64,000 bases of DNA from Tetrapisispora phaffii CBS 4417 (Eukaryota > Ascomycota > Saccharomycetes > Saccharomycetales > Saccharomycetaceae). Numbering within the stretch: the stretch's first letter is position 1; every line of letters begins with the position of its first letter. A program made the translations under genes and the position numbers. Where the stretch lies: positions 1 to 64,000 of the forward strand of contig NC_016522.1 of NCBI RefSeq assembly GCF_000236905.1, in the 5' to 3' direction. The notes under the pieces were generated by a model. It was not told where the DNA came from. It made no database searches and was given only the letters and a program-made list of their open reading frames with translations. Positions 1 through 9,253 of the stretch are shown here, in pieces.

Positions 1-338
1 ATTTCATCGGCTTCTTCGTTTGTTAGAATGTATGGAGATTCACCTTTAGGCTCAATTAATTTAGTATAGTAAGTGACATTTTTAAGTTCTAGAAAATCTA
101 CTAAGAAGCCGAAATCCTTCTTTGTACCAGGATGTCTTGAAACAAACGTAACTCTCTTCTCATTATAACGGAGCTCAGGTTCCTCATGCACTGTTTTAAA
201 ATTGAACAAATTTGGTGTTATAGAAAAAGCTGTGTTCGTAGCATCAATTGAATTGATATCCACCGCCTTAGTTGTGAATAATGATACAAGTATAATCGAA
301 ATACACACAAAGATTATAATCTTTTGTCTTCTTAGCAT
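1..338 (-). CDS. N-terminal part of a glycosyltransferase-like type II membrane protein (runs off the window)
   Basis: The reverse strand is open from an ATG at 338 down to base 1, giving 112 codons with no stop. The protein starts with a short basic stretch (MLRRQK) and one hydrophobic segment at about residues 7-23, the layout of a signal-anchor. A conserved block near residues 65-80 contains VSRHPGTKKDF. The same block (VSRHPGTTQDF) occurs in the decayed copy at 1668-2828, so the two are paralogues. The C-terminal part, seen only in the paralogue, has a WENIAYG...VPTP stretch reminiscent of glycosyltransferases. I do not recognise a direct S. cerevisiae homologue, so the function is inferred. 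The upstream region is interrupted by the assembly gap at 472-726. Confidence 0.55.
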   Translation of the reverse strand, partial: MLRRQKIIIFVCISIILVSLFTTKAVDINSIDATNTAFSITPNLFNFKTVHEEPELRYNEKRVTFVSRHPGTKKDFGFLVDFLELKNVTYYTKLIEPKGESPYILTNEEADE

Positions 339-471
339 TCTTACTATTTTCTATACTGGTCCTATATCAATATGTCTTTAAGATCTGAATACCTTCTTAA
401 ACTAACACGGCTCGAAGGAAAGCTACCACAGATGATGAAAAATTTGATTGTAACTCAACTCTATCTAAGTA
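339..471. other. Short upstream flank of the gene at 1-338
   Basis: This is the only visible promoter and 5' UTR sequence of the reverse-strand gene ending at 338. It is truncated by the assembly gap. An apparent forward ORF starting at 372 is mostly unknown bases and is not a gene. Confidence 0.5.
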
Positions 472-726
472 NNNNNNNNNNNNNNNNNNNNNNNNNNNNN
501 NNNNNNNNNNNNNNNNNNNNNNNNNNNNNNNNNNNNNNNNNNNNNNNNNNNNNNNNNNNNNNNNNNNNNNNNNNNNNNNNNNNNNNNNNNNNNNNNNNNN
601 NNNNNNNNNNNNNNNNNNNNNNNNNNNNNNNNNNNNNNNNNNNNNNNNNNNNNNNNNNNNNNNNNNNNNNNNNNNNNNNNNNNNNNNNNNNNNNNNNNNN
701 NNNNNNNNNNNNNNNNNNNNNNNNNN
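472..726. other. Assembly gap (255 N)
   Basis: A run of 255 unknown bases. It separates the two members of the same gene family, where a repeat or near-identical paralogous sequence could have broken the assembly. That cause is an inference. Confidence 0.98.
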
Positions 727-1667
727 GCAATAAACCCTTCTGAATATATATCTATTTTGCGAGTTACTGTATCTCTGTTATTGTGAATACTACCATTACA
801 GATGAAATTATAAGAAAGATGATGTAAAAACAGTCAGTTCTGAGTTTTTAGAGTCTCCCTACCAATTCTATTCATTTTTCCGTTTAATTATAGTTTTTTT
901 TCATCTCCTGAAATAAGCTATTTACTACTTTTGAATTCTTCTTCGTTTTCTTTCGGATGCAGACGGTATATAACAGATATATATTAATTAAATTATATTA
1001 GATATTGTATTCTGTCTCTCGCAAGATTTTAGTATTCTACTTCTTTCTTCTGGTTTCACTCAAAAGAAAGACAATATTGGGGGTTTTTTTTACTGCATGA
1101 AATAGTTTTAACAATTATGATGACATGTATTTTTTAACCATATCATATTAATAATAGTCTTATACTATAATAATAATTCCATCCCAGCAAGAGAAGACTA
1201 GAAAAACATTGAATAATTTCATAGTATAAAAAGTAAATTCATATGTATGGAATTATTTCTTGATACAACGAATTATATAATTGTGTTTAATCATAATTAT
1301 TATCAACTTAATACTTCATTTGTCGTAACAGTTGAAAGAATATGAAACTAACAATAAATAAAATGTTATTTAAATTAAATAGTCACAGAATAGCTTCACT
1401 TGCTAAACTTTACTCATGGCAGAGCAAATAATACACAGTCACGTATAAACAAATTTCCAACAGCTTGTTGATTTACTACATTATCTTATCTCATCGACAC
1501 TTTAATTTTTAACTGGTAGACGTTAGCAGACTTGCATAAATGTCTATAACATATTTTAAATTTTAAGAGTCTCAGAACTTTATTGCTAAAATGCATTTTT
1601 GTTAAATTCATTTATAAATTCACATATTGAACATATAACATTATATCACTTTTCTGTGTTGTATAGG
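727..1667. other. Gene-free AT-rich interval
   Basis: AT-rich DNA downstream of the decayed paralogue and upstream of the first gene. I see no ORF with coding character, tRNA or repeat larger than simple A/T runs. Confidence 0.6.
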
Positions 1668-2828
1668 TTATTTCAAATTCTTTAATAATTCTTTCCATTG
1701 GTTTAATGAAGCATGCCTCTTATCCTCCATTAAATCTCTACAATAATTTATATTATCCTTATAACTCTTAGTTTTAAGTATCATACCTAATTCTTTCCAA
1801 CTACCAAATTGGATAAAACATTTTTCAAATTCAGGTAAATAAAAATCAACATAGTTTGACCAGTTACCATCTTTATCAATCTCTTTTGCAAGTCTGAAAT
1901 GTTCAGATCCAGAACAAGCATTTTCGCTACATATTTTATCATAAAATTCAGGCGTTGGAACAGCCATTAGTACACCATAAGCAATGTTTTCCCACATTTT
2001 CATTATAGACACTTGGTACGGTAAGTGAACAACGATTGAATTATATTTACTTAATGTTTTTGGACCACCATAATGTTCTTTTAAAATTTTACAGTCGTAA
2101 TTTAGTTCATTCTGAATATTATTTTCAATATATTTTGGTGTGCTATAATCCTATCAATAATTAAACATGGAATATCTGGTTCTTCTTTTGCAATGTCTTG
2201 TGGCTCTAGAACAGTATTACCAAATGGTCTAATAATTGGATAGTCCTTTTTCAGGTCGACATTGTTATATTTCAAATAAGGTATTTCAAAGGCATTATTT
2301 GCTACGATGGTTGCTTCATAACCATCATCACGGTTTAATGCATGTGTAAAGTTCTGTTTGAAAGCCTCGCTATTACCTCCTGCGCAAACATCATATCTAT
2401 TAGAAATAAGAAAGACAATATTTTTACAATGCAAGTCATCGTGACCTAAAAAATTCCCAACCATCTGTCATACAATCAGATATCACCACAGTATCGTAAT
2501 TAGAGCAAATATACCTCGCTTGCGTTTCATTGACAGCTCTTGCATCTATCTTGATACCATAATACAGAAAATAGTCAACGTTTTGTAACTGCAAATTTTC
2601 TTCCATATATTTGAAATCTTGGGTAGTACCTGGATGACGAGACACGTAAGCAATTTTCTTACCAATATATTCACCAGTATTAGCGACAGGGCGTATACTA
2701 TAATATCCAACTGCAGAAGTTACACTATTATATACCGAATCAGAAGAGCGAAATATTTTACACAAATATTAAAATTTGTGCCACAGCAAACAGAATTAGC
2801 ACCAATTTTTTCTCTTCACTTCTACCAT
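1668..2828 (-). pseudogene. Frameshifted paralogue of the glycosyltransferase-like gene at 1-338
   Basis: Three reverse-strand open segments (2765-2436, 2464-2102, 2012-1668) read as one protein broken by frameshifts. A probable ATG at 2826-2828 leads into a basic start and a hydrophobic anchor after a shift in an A6 run near 2804-2809. A second shift lies near 2770 (GTG TAA in the anchor frame). A third falls at the T6 run (A6 on the plus strand) at 2448-2453, between TDGWEFF and GHDDLHCKNIVF. A fourth lies near 2140, before STPKYIENN. Conserved blocks in order are VSRHPGTTQDF, LISNRYDVCAGGN, YPIIRPFGNTV and WENIAYGVLMAVPTPEFY, then the C terminus ending LLKNLK. The segment with the WENIAYG block resembles the donor-binding part of some glycosyltransferases, which is an inference. 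Several of the lesions fall in or near short homopolymers, so sequencing error is possible, but about four breaks favour a decayed gene. Confidence 0.6.
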
Positions 2829-3812
2829 GATCAAAATAATGGTTTATGTAGATTAATATGATCAAACTGGAAGCACGATTATCTTATCTTCTCATGCATA
2901 TGTTTCAACAAGGAGGTCTACGTATATAACAAAAAAAATAAAATAAACTGCTAATAAACGAAAATTAAATTGAATTAAGTTAAATTATAATCACGATAAA
3001 TATGTTCCATTATTTTCGGTTTACTATTTGTGAAAAGTTCTTTTCCTTTATATTTAAATAGAGAGTGCAAAAATTAAATAAATTTTGCGCTATAAAATGT
3101 AGATTAATTAAAAACAGGAATAAAGTTATTAGTGTTTAAATAAAACGAACTAGAAAAATTCAACAAAGGGTTCCATGGAAAAACGGCAATTCCATTACTA
3201 GCAGTTTTTTCCTCATTGAAATGTCAATAATCAACTAAATAGTGTTATTGCTATTGCATGGCCTAGTATATACTTTCATTATCTAACTGTCGTCATCTCA
3301 ATCTCTTGTTACTTTAAAAATAATGCTTATCTGTCACTTGTATGTGTTCAATTAATTACTTGGCAGAGGCTATATTCCCAAGTTCCTTACTGCTTCCTTC
3401 TTAGCTCGCTCCCTCCAAAGAGAGGAAGACTAGTAACACCATGTGCAAATAACGAAAAATACTGAATAGAGAGAGAGATACCAAAACTTCTTTGATGAGA
3501 TTGTGACAGCTGGAAAAACTGAAATCTTCAAAAAAATGAAAATGAAAATAAAATCTTCCGATGAGCCAACTCTTCTTGAATCAAATTGTATAGTATTGGA
3601 AGTATTGTAGAAACTCAATTTTAAATTGTATGATTAAAAGTAAATAATAATCAGCATAGACTCTATTTCAGATAGCCATATTAGTATAGGTACATGTATA
3701 TTTAATTATTAAATTATCTATGTGTCTTTTAAGTATTATCCATCTAGGGATTAGTTACCTCAGTTGAGTCTAGTAGAGGGAACTTGTGAAACAAAGAAAA
3801 GTTGAAGATACA
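2829..3812. other. Intergenic region upstream of ESF2
   Basis: AT-rich spacer holding the ESF2 promoter. A near-match to the ribosome-biogenesis PAC element (CCGATGAG) lies at about 3558. A 62-codon reverse ORF at 3430-3618 is low-complexity and looks spurious. Nothing else is supported. Confidence 0.5.
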
Positions 3813-4766
3813 ATGTCTAATCAAGTTGAAGAATTTGACGATTTTTCTTCTGACGGTGAAGATAATGGTTTATTGATCCAATCAAAAAAGAATTTTAGTT
3901 CTAAACAACATATAGAGGAAGATGTCGAAAGTTCTGATGATCGTGATAGCAATGACGATAAAGAATCAGGTACGATTAAGCAAAATGATGACGTTGCTAA
4001 TGAAAAGAGTGATGATGATGCATCCATAGATGACAAATTAGATGAAGGTAAAGTTGAGATAAACAGTGGGACTACTGAGAATGAAAGAAAAGAAGCTTTA
4101 AAGAAAAAGATGGATGCATTTAATACTTTGAAGGCCCAAAGAAAAGCTAGGCATAAAACTGGTGTTATATATTTGTCTGCTATTCCACCTTATATGAAAC
4201 CTGCTAAAATGAGACAGATCTTGAGTAGATTTGGCGAGCTTGATCGTTTATTTTTAAAGAGAGAATCTGATCAAAAGTACAAAAGTAGAGTAAAGGGTGG
4301 TGGTAATAAAAAAACAAAATATGAAGAAGGTTGGGCAGAATTTGTAAGGAAAAGAGACGCTAAAATATGTGCTGGAGCTTTGAATGGTAATACAATTGGT
4401 GGTAGTAAGGGTAGTTTTTATCACGATGATATATTGAATGTAAAATATCTACCTGGATTTAAATGGGCTGACTTAACTGACCAAATTGCTAGAGAAAATG
4501 ATGTAAGACAATCTAAATTAGACTTGGAAATATCACAGGCCAATAAGATGAATGCTGAATTCATAAGAAACGTAGAAAAGAGTAAGATGTTAGAGAACAT
4601 TAAAAAATCTAATAAAAGAAAAAACAATGATATCGCTGACAAAGAAGACAATACTATTGTGAGAAACTTTAAACAATACAAAGTATCGACAAGAAGAGCT
4701 GATGCATCAGATGATATTAAGGCTAAGCAAGCCAACATGGATCAAATCATTAACAATTTGCTATAA
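3813..4766 (+). CDS. ESF2: 18S rRNA factor 2, ABT1/Esf2 family
   Basis: Predicted nucleolar RNA-binding protein of 317 residues (S. cerevisiae Esf2 is about 316). Esf2 acts in the small-subunit processome, helping Dbp8 and early 18S rRNA cleavages. The first roughly 80 residues are acidic and serine-rich. An RRM-like domain spans about residues 116-215, beginning TGVIYLSAIPPYMKPAKMR and including KKTKYEEGWAEF and GSFYHDDILNVKYL. A basic helical tail follows, typical of the family. The reading frame extends nine codons upstream only through a GTG, so the ATG at 3813 is taken as the start. The next gene is NOG2, the same neighbour as in S. cerevisiae (YNR054C/YNR053C). Confidence 0.95.
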   Translation: MSNQVEEFDDFSSDGEDNGLLIQSKKNFSSKQHIEEDVESSDDRDSNDDKESGTIKQNDDVANEKSDDDASIDDKLDEGKVEINSGTTENERKEALKKKMDAFNTLKAQRKARHKTGVIYLSAIPPYMKPAKMRQILSRFGELDRLFLKRESDQKYKSRVKGGGNKKTKYEEGWAEFVRKRDAKICAGALNGNTIGGSKGSFYHDDILNVKYLPGFKWADLTDQIARENDVRQSKLDLEISQANKMNAEFIRNVEKSKMLENIKKSNKRKNNDIADKEDNTIVRNFKQYKVSTRRADASDDIKAKQANMDQIINNLL

Positions 4767-5407
4767 TAAAGCTGGAATTATCTTCACAAATTTCCTTCCT
4801 ATCCAAGGCATCTGCATCTCATATAAAGCACGCTCCAAGTGAACAGATAAAAAGTCATTCACTGAAATGTGGTATTGAAGCAATTAAATTTATACAACAT
4901 TTAAGAAGAAATCAGATTTATATAAATAACGGTTTGAGATCCCGTACATGTGTGTATTTTAGCCTTATAACATGTAATTCCTGTAGAGTATATCGATAAT
5001 AAACCCATTATATCATTTCATTTACCTTTAACGAGAGTAAATTTACTTAAAAATTGTGAATCATCGTACACGAATACAATAAAATTTTTCAGTTCGATTC
5101 TTTTGAAGTTCATAATTTGGTGACAAACATAATAAAAAATAAAGGCATTTTACTAATGAGATACGATTGCGATACGATGAGATTGCGATGAGGTTGAAAA
5201 TTTTTTCATTCAAAGAATATTAGTGAGTGAACAACAATTTCTATTAATTATAAAAGTACTTATATAAGACGATTGTGTTTGTAGGTACTTATAAAGCGGT
5301 TTTTATTTCTACTGTGATGAGTAACTTTATAATTGACTAATTTTTATTATTTGAAAATATAAGAGGTTATCGTGTCAAATAACCCAAACTAAGAACAACT
5401 AATCAAC
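4767..5407. other. Intergenic region between ESF2 and NOG2
   Basis: Contains the NOG2 promoter, including the PAC and RRPE elements listed separately, and the short direct repeats GATTGCGAT around 5165-5190. No ORF or RNA gene is evident. Confidence 0.6.
5185..5207 (+). promoter_or_regulatory. PAC plus RRPE elements of NOG2
   Basis: GCGATGAGGT at 5185-5194 matches the PAC motif (Dot6/Tod6). TGAAAATTTTTTC, directly abutting at 5195-5207, matches the RRPE motif (Stb3). The pair is the classic signature of the ribosome-biogenesis regulon and lies about 220 bp upstream of the NOG2 ATG. The motif definitions are established knowledge; activity here is inferred. Confidence 0.75.
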
Positions 5408-7378
5408 ATGGGTCAAGCTAAGAAAGAGAAACAGAGAAGAATTCGTGAAGGTAATGTCAAAGATGGTAACCTTAGAGTAAAAGGTGAGAATTTTTACAGA
5501 GATGGTAAAAGGGTTCAATTCTTGAACATGTACACTGGTGGTAAAGCTGTTCGTAATGCTAAAGGTGATATAATTAAAGCAGCAGATTATCAAGATTCTG
5601 CTGTTCCTGATGCACGTGTGGCTCCAGATCGTAGATGGTTTGGTAATACTAGAGTCATTTCTCAAGATGCATTACAAAACTTCAGAGATGCTCTAGGAGA
5701 AACACAAAAGGACACTTATCAAGTGTTATTAAGAAGAAATAAGTTACCAATGTCTTTGTTGGAAGAAAAAGATTCTACCGAATCTCCAGTAGCTAAAATT
5801 CTAGATACTGAAAGTTTTGAAAAAACTTTTGGTCCTAAATCTCAAAGAAAAAAACCAAGATTAGCTGCCTCCAGTCTAGAAGATATAGTTCAATCTTCTG
5901 AATCTGATCATAAAGTTTATGAAGAAAAGCAAGAACTAAGCACAACATTAGGTTTGATGGGTAGACAAATGGATGAAGAAGAAGGTTGGACTCAAGCAGC
6001 TAAAGAACATATTTTCAGCAAAGGCCAATCAAAACGTATTTGGAACGAATTGTACAAAGTTATTGATTCTTCTGATGTTGTTATTCATGTTCTTGATGCA
6101 AGAGATCCACTTGGGACAAGATGTAAATCGGTTGAAGAATATATGACCAAAGAAACCCCTCATAAACATTTGATTTTTGTTTTAAACAAATGTGATTTAG
6201 TACCAACATGGGTAGCAGTATGTTAAAAATTTTTTTTTAAAGGTAAAAATATGGAATACCTGGAAACACTTTTAGAGTACCAAAATTCTTTGTCAGGATC
6301 TATTTGCGTTTAGATTTCTAAACAATAATACGAATGGGTCTGTTAAAATTTTGGAAGATTGATATTATTCGCCCATAATCATGCCTCCTTCGTTTTGAAG
6401 GAACTTTTGATTATATTTAGGAGGATAACTGCCGTTTTGGTGGTACACCTCCGCCTTTTTAGAATAACTAACGAACTTATGAGTTGAACTTTAGCAGACT
6501 TTTATTAGTCTTTTCATGCTTTTGCTTCGTAGTAAAGAACGTTACACCTTTTTATTTGCATTTTTATTTGTGTTTCCTCGATTTGAATTTTACTTTCAAC
6601 AAACTCTATTTATTGATATCAACTTACTAACAAAATATCATAAAAACATATTAAATTATAATGTTTTTATAAATTATTTTAAAATTAGGCAGCATGGGTA
6701 AAACATTTATCTAAAGATCGTCCTACATTAGCATTCCATGCCTCAATCACCAATTCATTTGGTAAAGGTTCATTAATTCAATTGTTACGTCAATTTTCTC
6801 AATTACACACTGATAGAAAGCAAATTTCAGTTGGTTTTATCGGTTATCCAAACACTGGTAAATCTTCGATTATTAACACATTAAGAAAAAAGAAAGTTTG
6901 TCCAGTTGCTCCAATTCCAGGTGAGACAAAGGTTTGGCAATATATCACATTGATGAAAAGAATATTTTTAATCGATTGTCCAGGTATTGTTCCTCCATCT
7001 GCTAAGGATAGTGAAGAAGATATTCTATTTAGAGGTGTAGTCAGAGTTGAACATGTTTCACATCCAGAACAATTTATTGCTGGTGTTTTGAAGCGTTGTC
7101 AAAAGAAATATTTGGAAAGAACGTATGAAATTTCTGGATGGAAAGATGATGTTGAATTTATTGAAATGCTAGCAAGAAAACAGGGTAGACTACTGAAAGG
7201 TGGTGAACCTGACGAATCTGGTGTTTCGAAACAAATCTTAAATGACTTTAATAGAGGTAAAATACCGTGGTTTGTACCTCCTCCTGAAAAGGAACAAAGG
7301 GAAGAAACAAGCGGTAAAAAATCTGAACAATCTGAAGTCAAGATAGGTGACAAAAGAAAAGCATCAACCGAAGAGTAA
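5408..7378 (+). CDS. NOG2: Nucleolar GTPase Nog2, two exons (5408..6217, 6689..7378)
   Basis: Circularly permuted GTPase required for late nuclear 60S subunit maturation and export. Exon 1 (270 codons) ends LVPTWVA; exon 2 begins AAWVKHLSK. Splicing restores the continuous Nog2 sequence, 499 residues in all (S. cerevisiae 486). The permuted motif order is visible: NKCD (G4) at residues 260-263 comes before the P-loop GYPNTGKSS at 322-330 and DCPG (G3) at 366-369. An N-terminal NGP1NT region precedes the GTPase, and the tail is basic and charged. The intron position is the same as in S. cerevisiae NOG2. The donor is GTATGT at 6218, the branch point TACTAAC at 6625-6631 and the acceptor TTAG at 6688. 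The promoter carries PAC and RRPE. Confidence 0.96.
6218..6688 (+). other. Spliceosomal intron of NOG2 (471 nt)
   Basis: Donor GTATGT at 6218-6223, canonical branch point TACTAAC at 6625-6631 and acceptor ending TTAG at 6688. Removing it keeps the reading frame and joins WVA to AAWVK, as in the S. cerevisiae protein. It is long for a yeast intron, consistent with carrying a snoRNA. Confidence 0.95.
6374..6549 (+). ncRNA. Candidate H/ACA snoRNA in the NOG2 intron (snR191 position)
   Basis: In S. cerevisiae the NOG2 intron hosts H/ACA snoRNA snR191. Here the intron has a matching architecture. One hairpin pairs ATAATCA (6375-6381) with TGATTAT (6408-6414), topped by CCTTC/GAAGG. A second pairs GGAGG (6420-6424) with CCTCC (6448-6452). 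An H-box candidate AGAATA follows at 6461-6466. A 3' hairpin is then closed by TAACG (6469-6473) pairing with CGTTA (6540-6544). An ACA box lies at 6544-6546, three bases before the proposed 3' end. The 5' boundary is uncertain and could lie nearer 6290. I could not confirm the guide pockets against 25S rRNA. Confidence 0.5.
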
Positions 7379-8599
7379 TTTAATCTTAATCATAATAGTG
7401 ATTATACTATAACAATGCGACATACATAATGGTATATATTTTCTTCTTTTTTTATTATTATATTGGGTATAGATATTTAATAACAAATCATGATGGTTTT
7501 TAATTTTTATTTTCCATATTTTTCTAAAAGAAGTCTGTTTGTACAATATATTGTACAAACAGCTTTGTCCTTGACTTCATCCGGGATACTTAGAAGTTAT
7601 TCATTGAAGAAAATTGCTAAATTACATAACTACCATAATGATTATCAGAAGCTTCATGTCATTATATGACATTTGAATATGCAACTGTTTTAAGAGCGAT
7701 GAATGCCTTTCACTAGAAAAATGATCGTAAATAGTTGAGGAACAAAATGCATACTCTTACTGAGATCTGATATTTCCATAATTGATCCAGCTACGAGCGT
7801 CAAGAAGATATTTAGAGTGTTCCTGTCTTCGTATTGATATTAAAGTATTTAGCCTAGTAGTAGGTAAAGACCATTGGCAAGATTGAAACTATCTCCGTGT
7901 GTAGATGGAATATCTACCAGTAATTACAAATATAATTAATTCAACGGCATGTGTTATTAGTGTCTGAAAATTTGGCAATCCATAGTTAAAATTATAAATT
8001 AGGTCAAATGATACGTAACAGACCAGCGTAATTTATTTCAAATTTTAAATAGTAGAATTGTTTGTATTGTTAGTATGACTAAATATTATAAATAACATGG
8101 CATTGTAACTATTAACAGTTTTACTGTCAGCAAAATACAGTGATTTTAAGTATAGTTACAGTTAGGAAACTTCTTAATATTTTTTTAGTGATATGCTTTA
8201 TTTTACTATCTCCGTAACGTATAAATTAATTTTAAAAAAAAAGGGAATAGAAGTAAATAAAATTGATGTGAAACCATTAACTAAACAAATATTTACAAAT
8301 ATTCACTAATCTATTAAATGTTAATAATTAATCTTACTAGAATGGCTTTCGTGCACTAAAGTATAATATATATTTTTAAAAAGACGTCCGTTCATAGTTC
8401 AAAACAATACCTGTTGTAAACTCTCCTATGGAGAGATAATTTAAAAAAAAAATCAAGCGTAATATTATTATTAATAACATGTATTTTTAACATTATAATC
8501 AATATAATGGATTAGCTAAAAATTATTTAGTCATTACTTAAAAGAAATAATAAGCAAATATCATCTAAAATAGTCAATATTCAAAATACGATATTAAAT
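7379..8599. other. Convergent intergenic region after NOG2
   Basis: Lies between the 3' ends of NOG2 and the GST-like gene. It holds a perfect 28-bp palindrome (7535-7562, listed separately) and otherwise AT-rich sequence with no ORF of coding character. Confidence 0.6.
7535..7562. repeat. Perfect 28-bp palindrome
   Basis: The half-site CTGTTTGTACAATA is followed immediately by its exact reverse complement, with no spacer. It lies about 160 bp past the NOG2 stop. It could be a binding site for a dimeric protein or form a hairpin in convergent 3' UTRs. The function is unknown. Confidence 0.9.
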
Positions 8600-9253
8600 C
8601 TATTTCTTTTGTGGAGAGAAAGTCTTTTCACATAACTTGAAGTCCTTGTATTCATCCTTTAAGACTGGAGATGCAACAACAGCTTCGACCCATCTGACGA
8701 TACCAGGGTACTTAGCTCTCCATTCTGGACCGTAACATAATTGCACAGCGAAGGCCCATTGAGTAACAGATAATAAATCAGCAAGGGTAATATCATCGTT
8801 AACTAAGTACTTGTGGTCCTTTAATCTGTTTTCATAAGTTTCAGAGACCTTTTCTAATTGTTCGAAACCTCTGTCAACGATATCTTGATGGTATGGGTAT
8901 CTGTTAATGTACATGTAGAAAATGTCAGCTAAAGTCATGAAGAAATCAGTGTTAGATAGAGAAATCCACTTGGCAATTAAAGCTCTTTCCTTGTAGTCTT
9001 TACCTAGTAATTGTTTCTTGACCTTTTCATCGCTGATTAATTCAACTAAGAATGGGTTAATAGCAGCAATTTCAGTTAAGATAAAGTCGTTTGGGCCAAC
9101 AAAGGCTGGAATTCTACCAACTGGACAGTCTCTCTTGTAGGTTTCAGAGGTTTCAGCATCTTCGACTTTAACATCGATCTTGTAGTATTTGACTAAGGAT
9201 CTGGCTAGAATAGCTCTTGGGAAATCTTTGACATATAAAGTACCGTTAGACAT
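8600..9253 (-). CDS. Stand-alone EF1B-gamma/GST-like protein (YGR201C-like)
   Basis: A 217-residue protein that matches only the glutathione-S-transferase-like N-terminal half of translation elongation factor 1B-gamma (Tef4/Cam1); the C-terminal EF1G domain is absent. It starts MSNGTLYVKDF, like MSQGTLY in Tef4, and has GPEWRAKYPGIVRWV, the hallmark of the GST C-terminal lobe in this family. S. cerevisiae has a similar free-standing protein, YGR201C (225 residues), of unknown function. A thioredoxin-fold domain covers about residues 1-80 and an all-helical domain about 90-205. The frame stays open for 59 codons upstream of this ATG without another ATG (see findings). A TATATAAG box on the same strand lies at 9569-9576. 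Confidence 0.85.
   Translation of the reverse strand: MSNGTLYVKDFPRAILARSLVKYYKIDVKVEDAETSETYKRDCPVGRIPAFVGPNDFILTEIAAINPFLVELISDEKVKKQLLGKDYKERALIAKWISLSNTDFFMTLADIFYMYINRYPYHQDIVDRGFEQLEKVSETYENRLKDHKYLVNDDITLADLLSVTQWAFAVQLCYGPEWRAKYPGIVRWVEAVVASPVLKDEYKDFKLCEKTFSPQKK

Noticed and set aside
372..743. ORFs spanning the N run
   Set aside because: Mostly unknown bases, so openness is an artefact.
3430..3618. 62-codon reverse ORF upstream of ESF2
   Set aside because: Low-complexity F/I/S-rich translation in an AT-rich promoter, no recognisable domain.
6516..6701. 61-codon ORF in the NOG2 intron
   Set aside because: Intron sequence; overlaps the branch point and acceptor.
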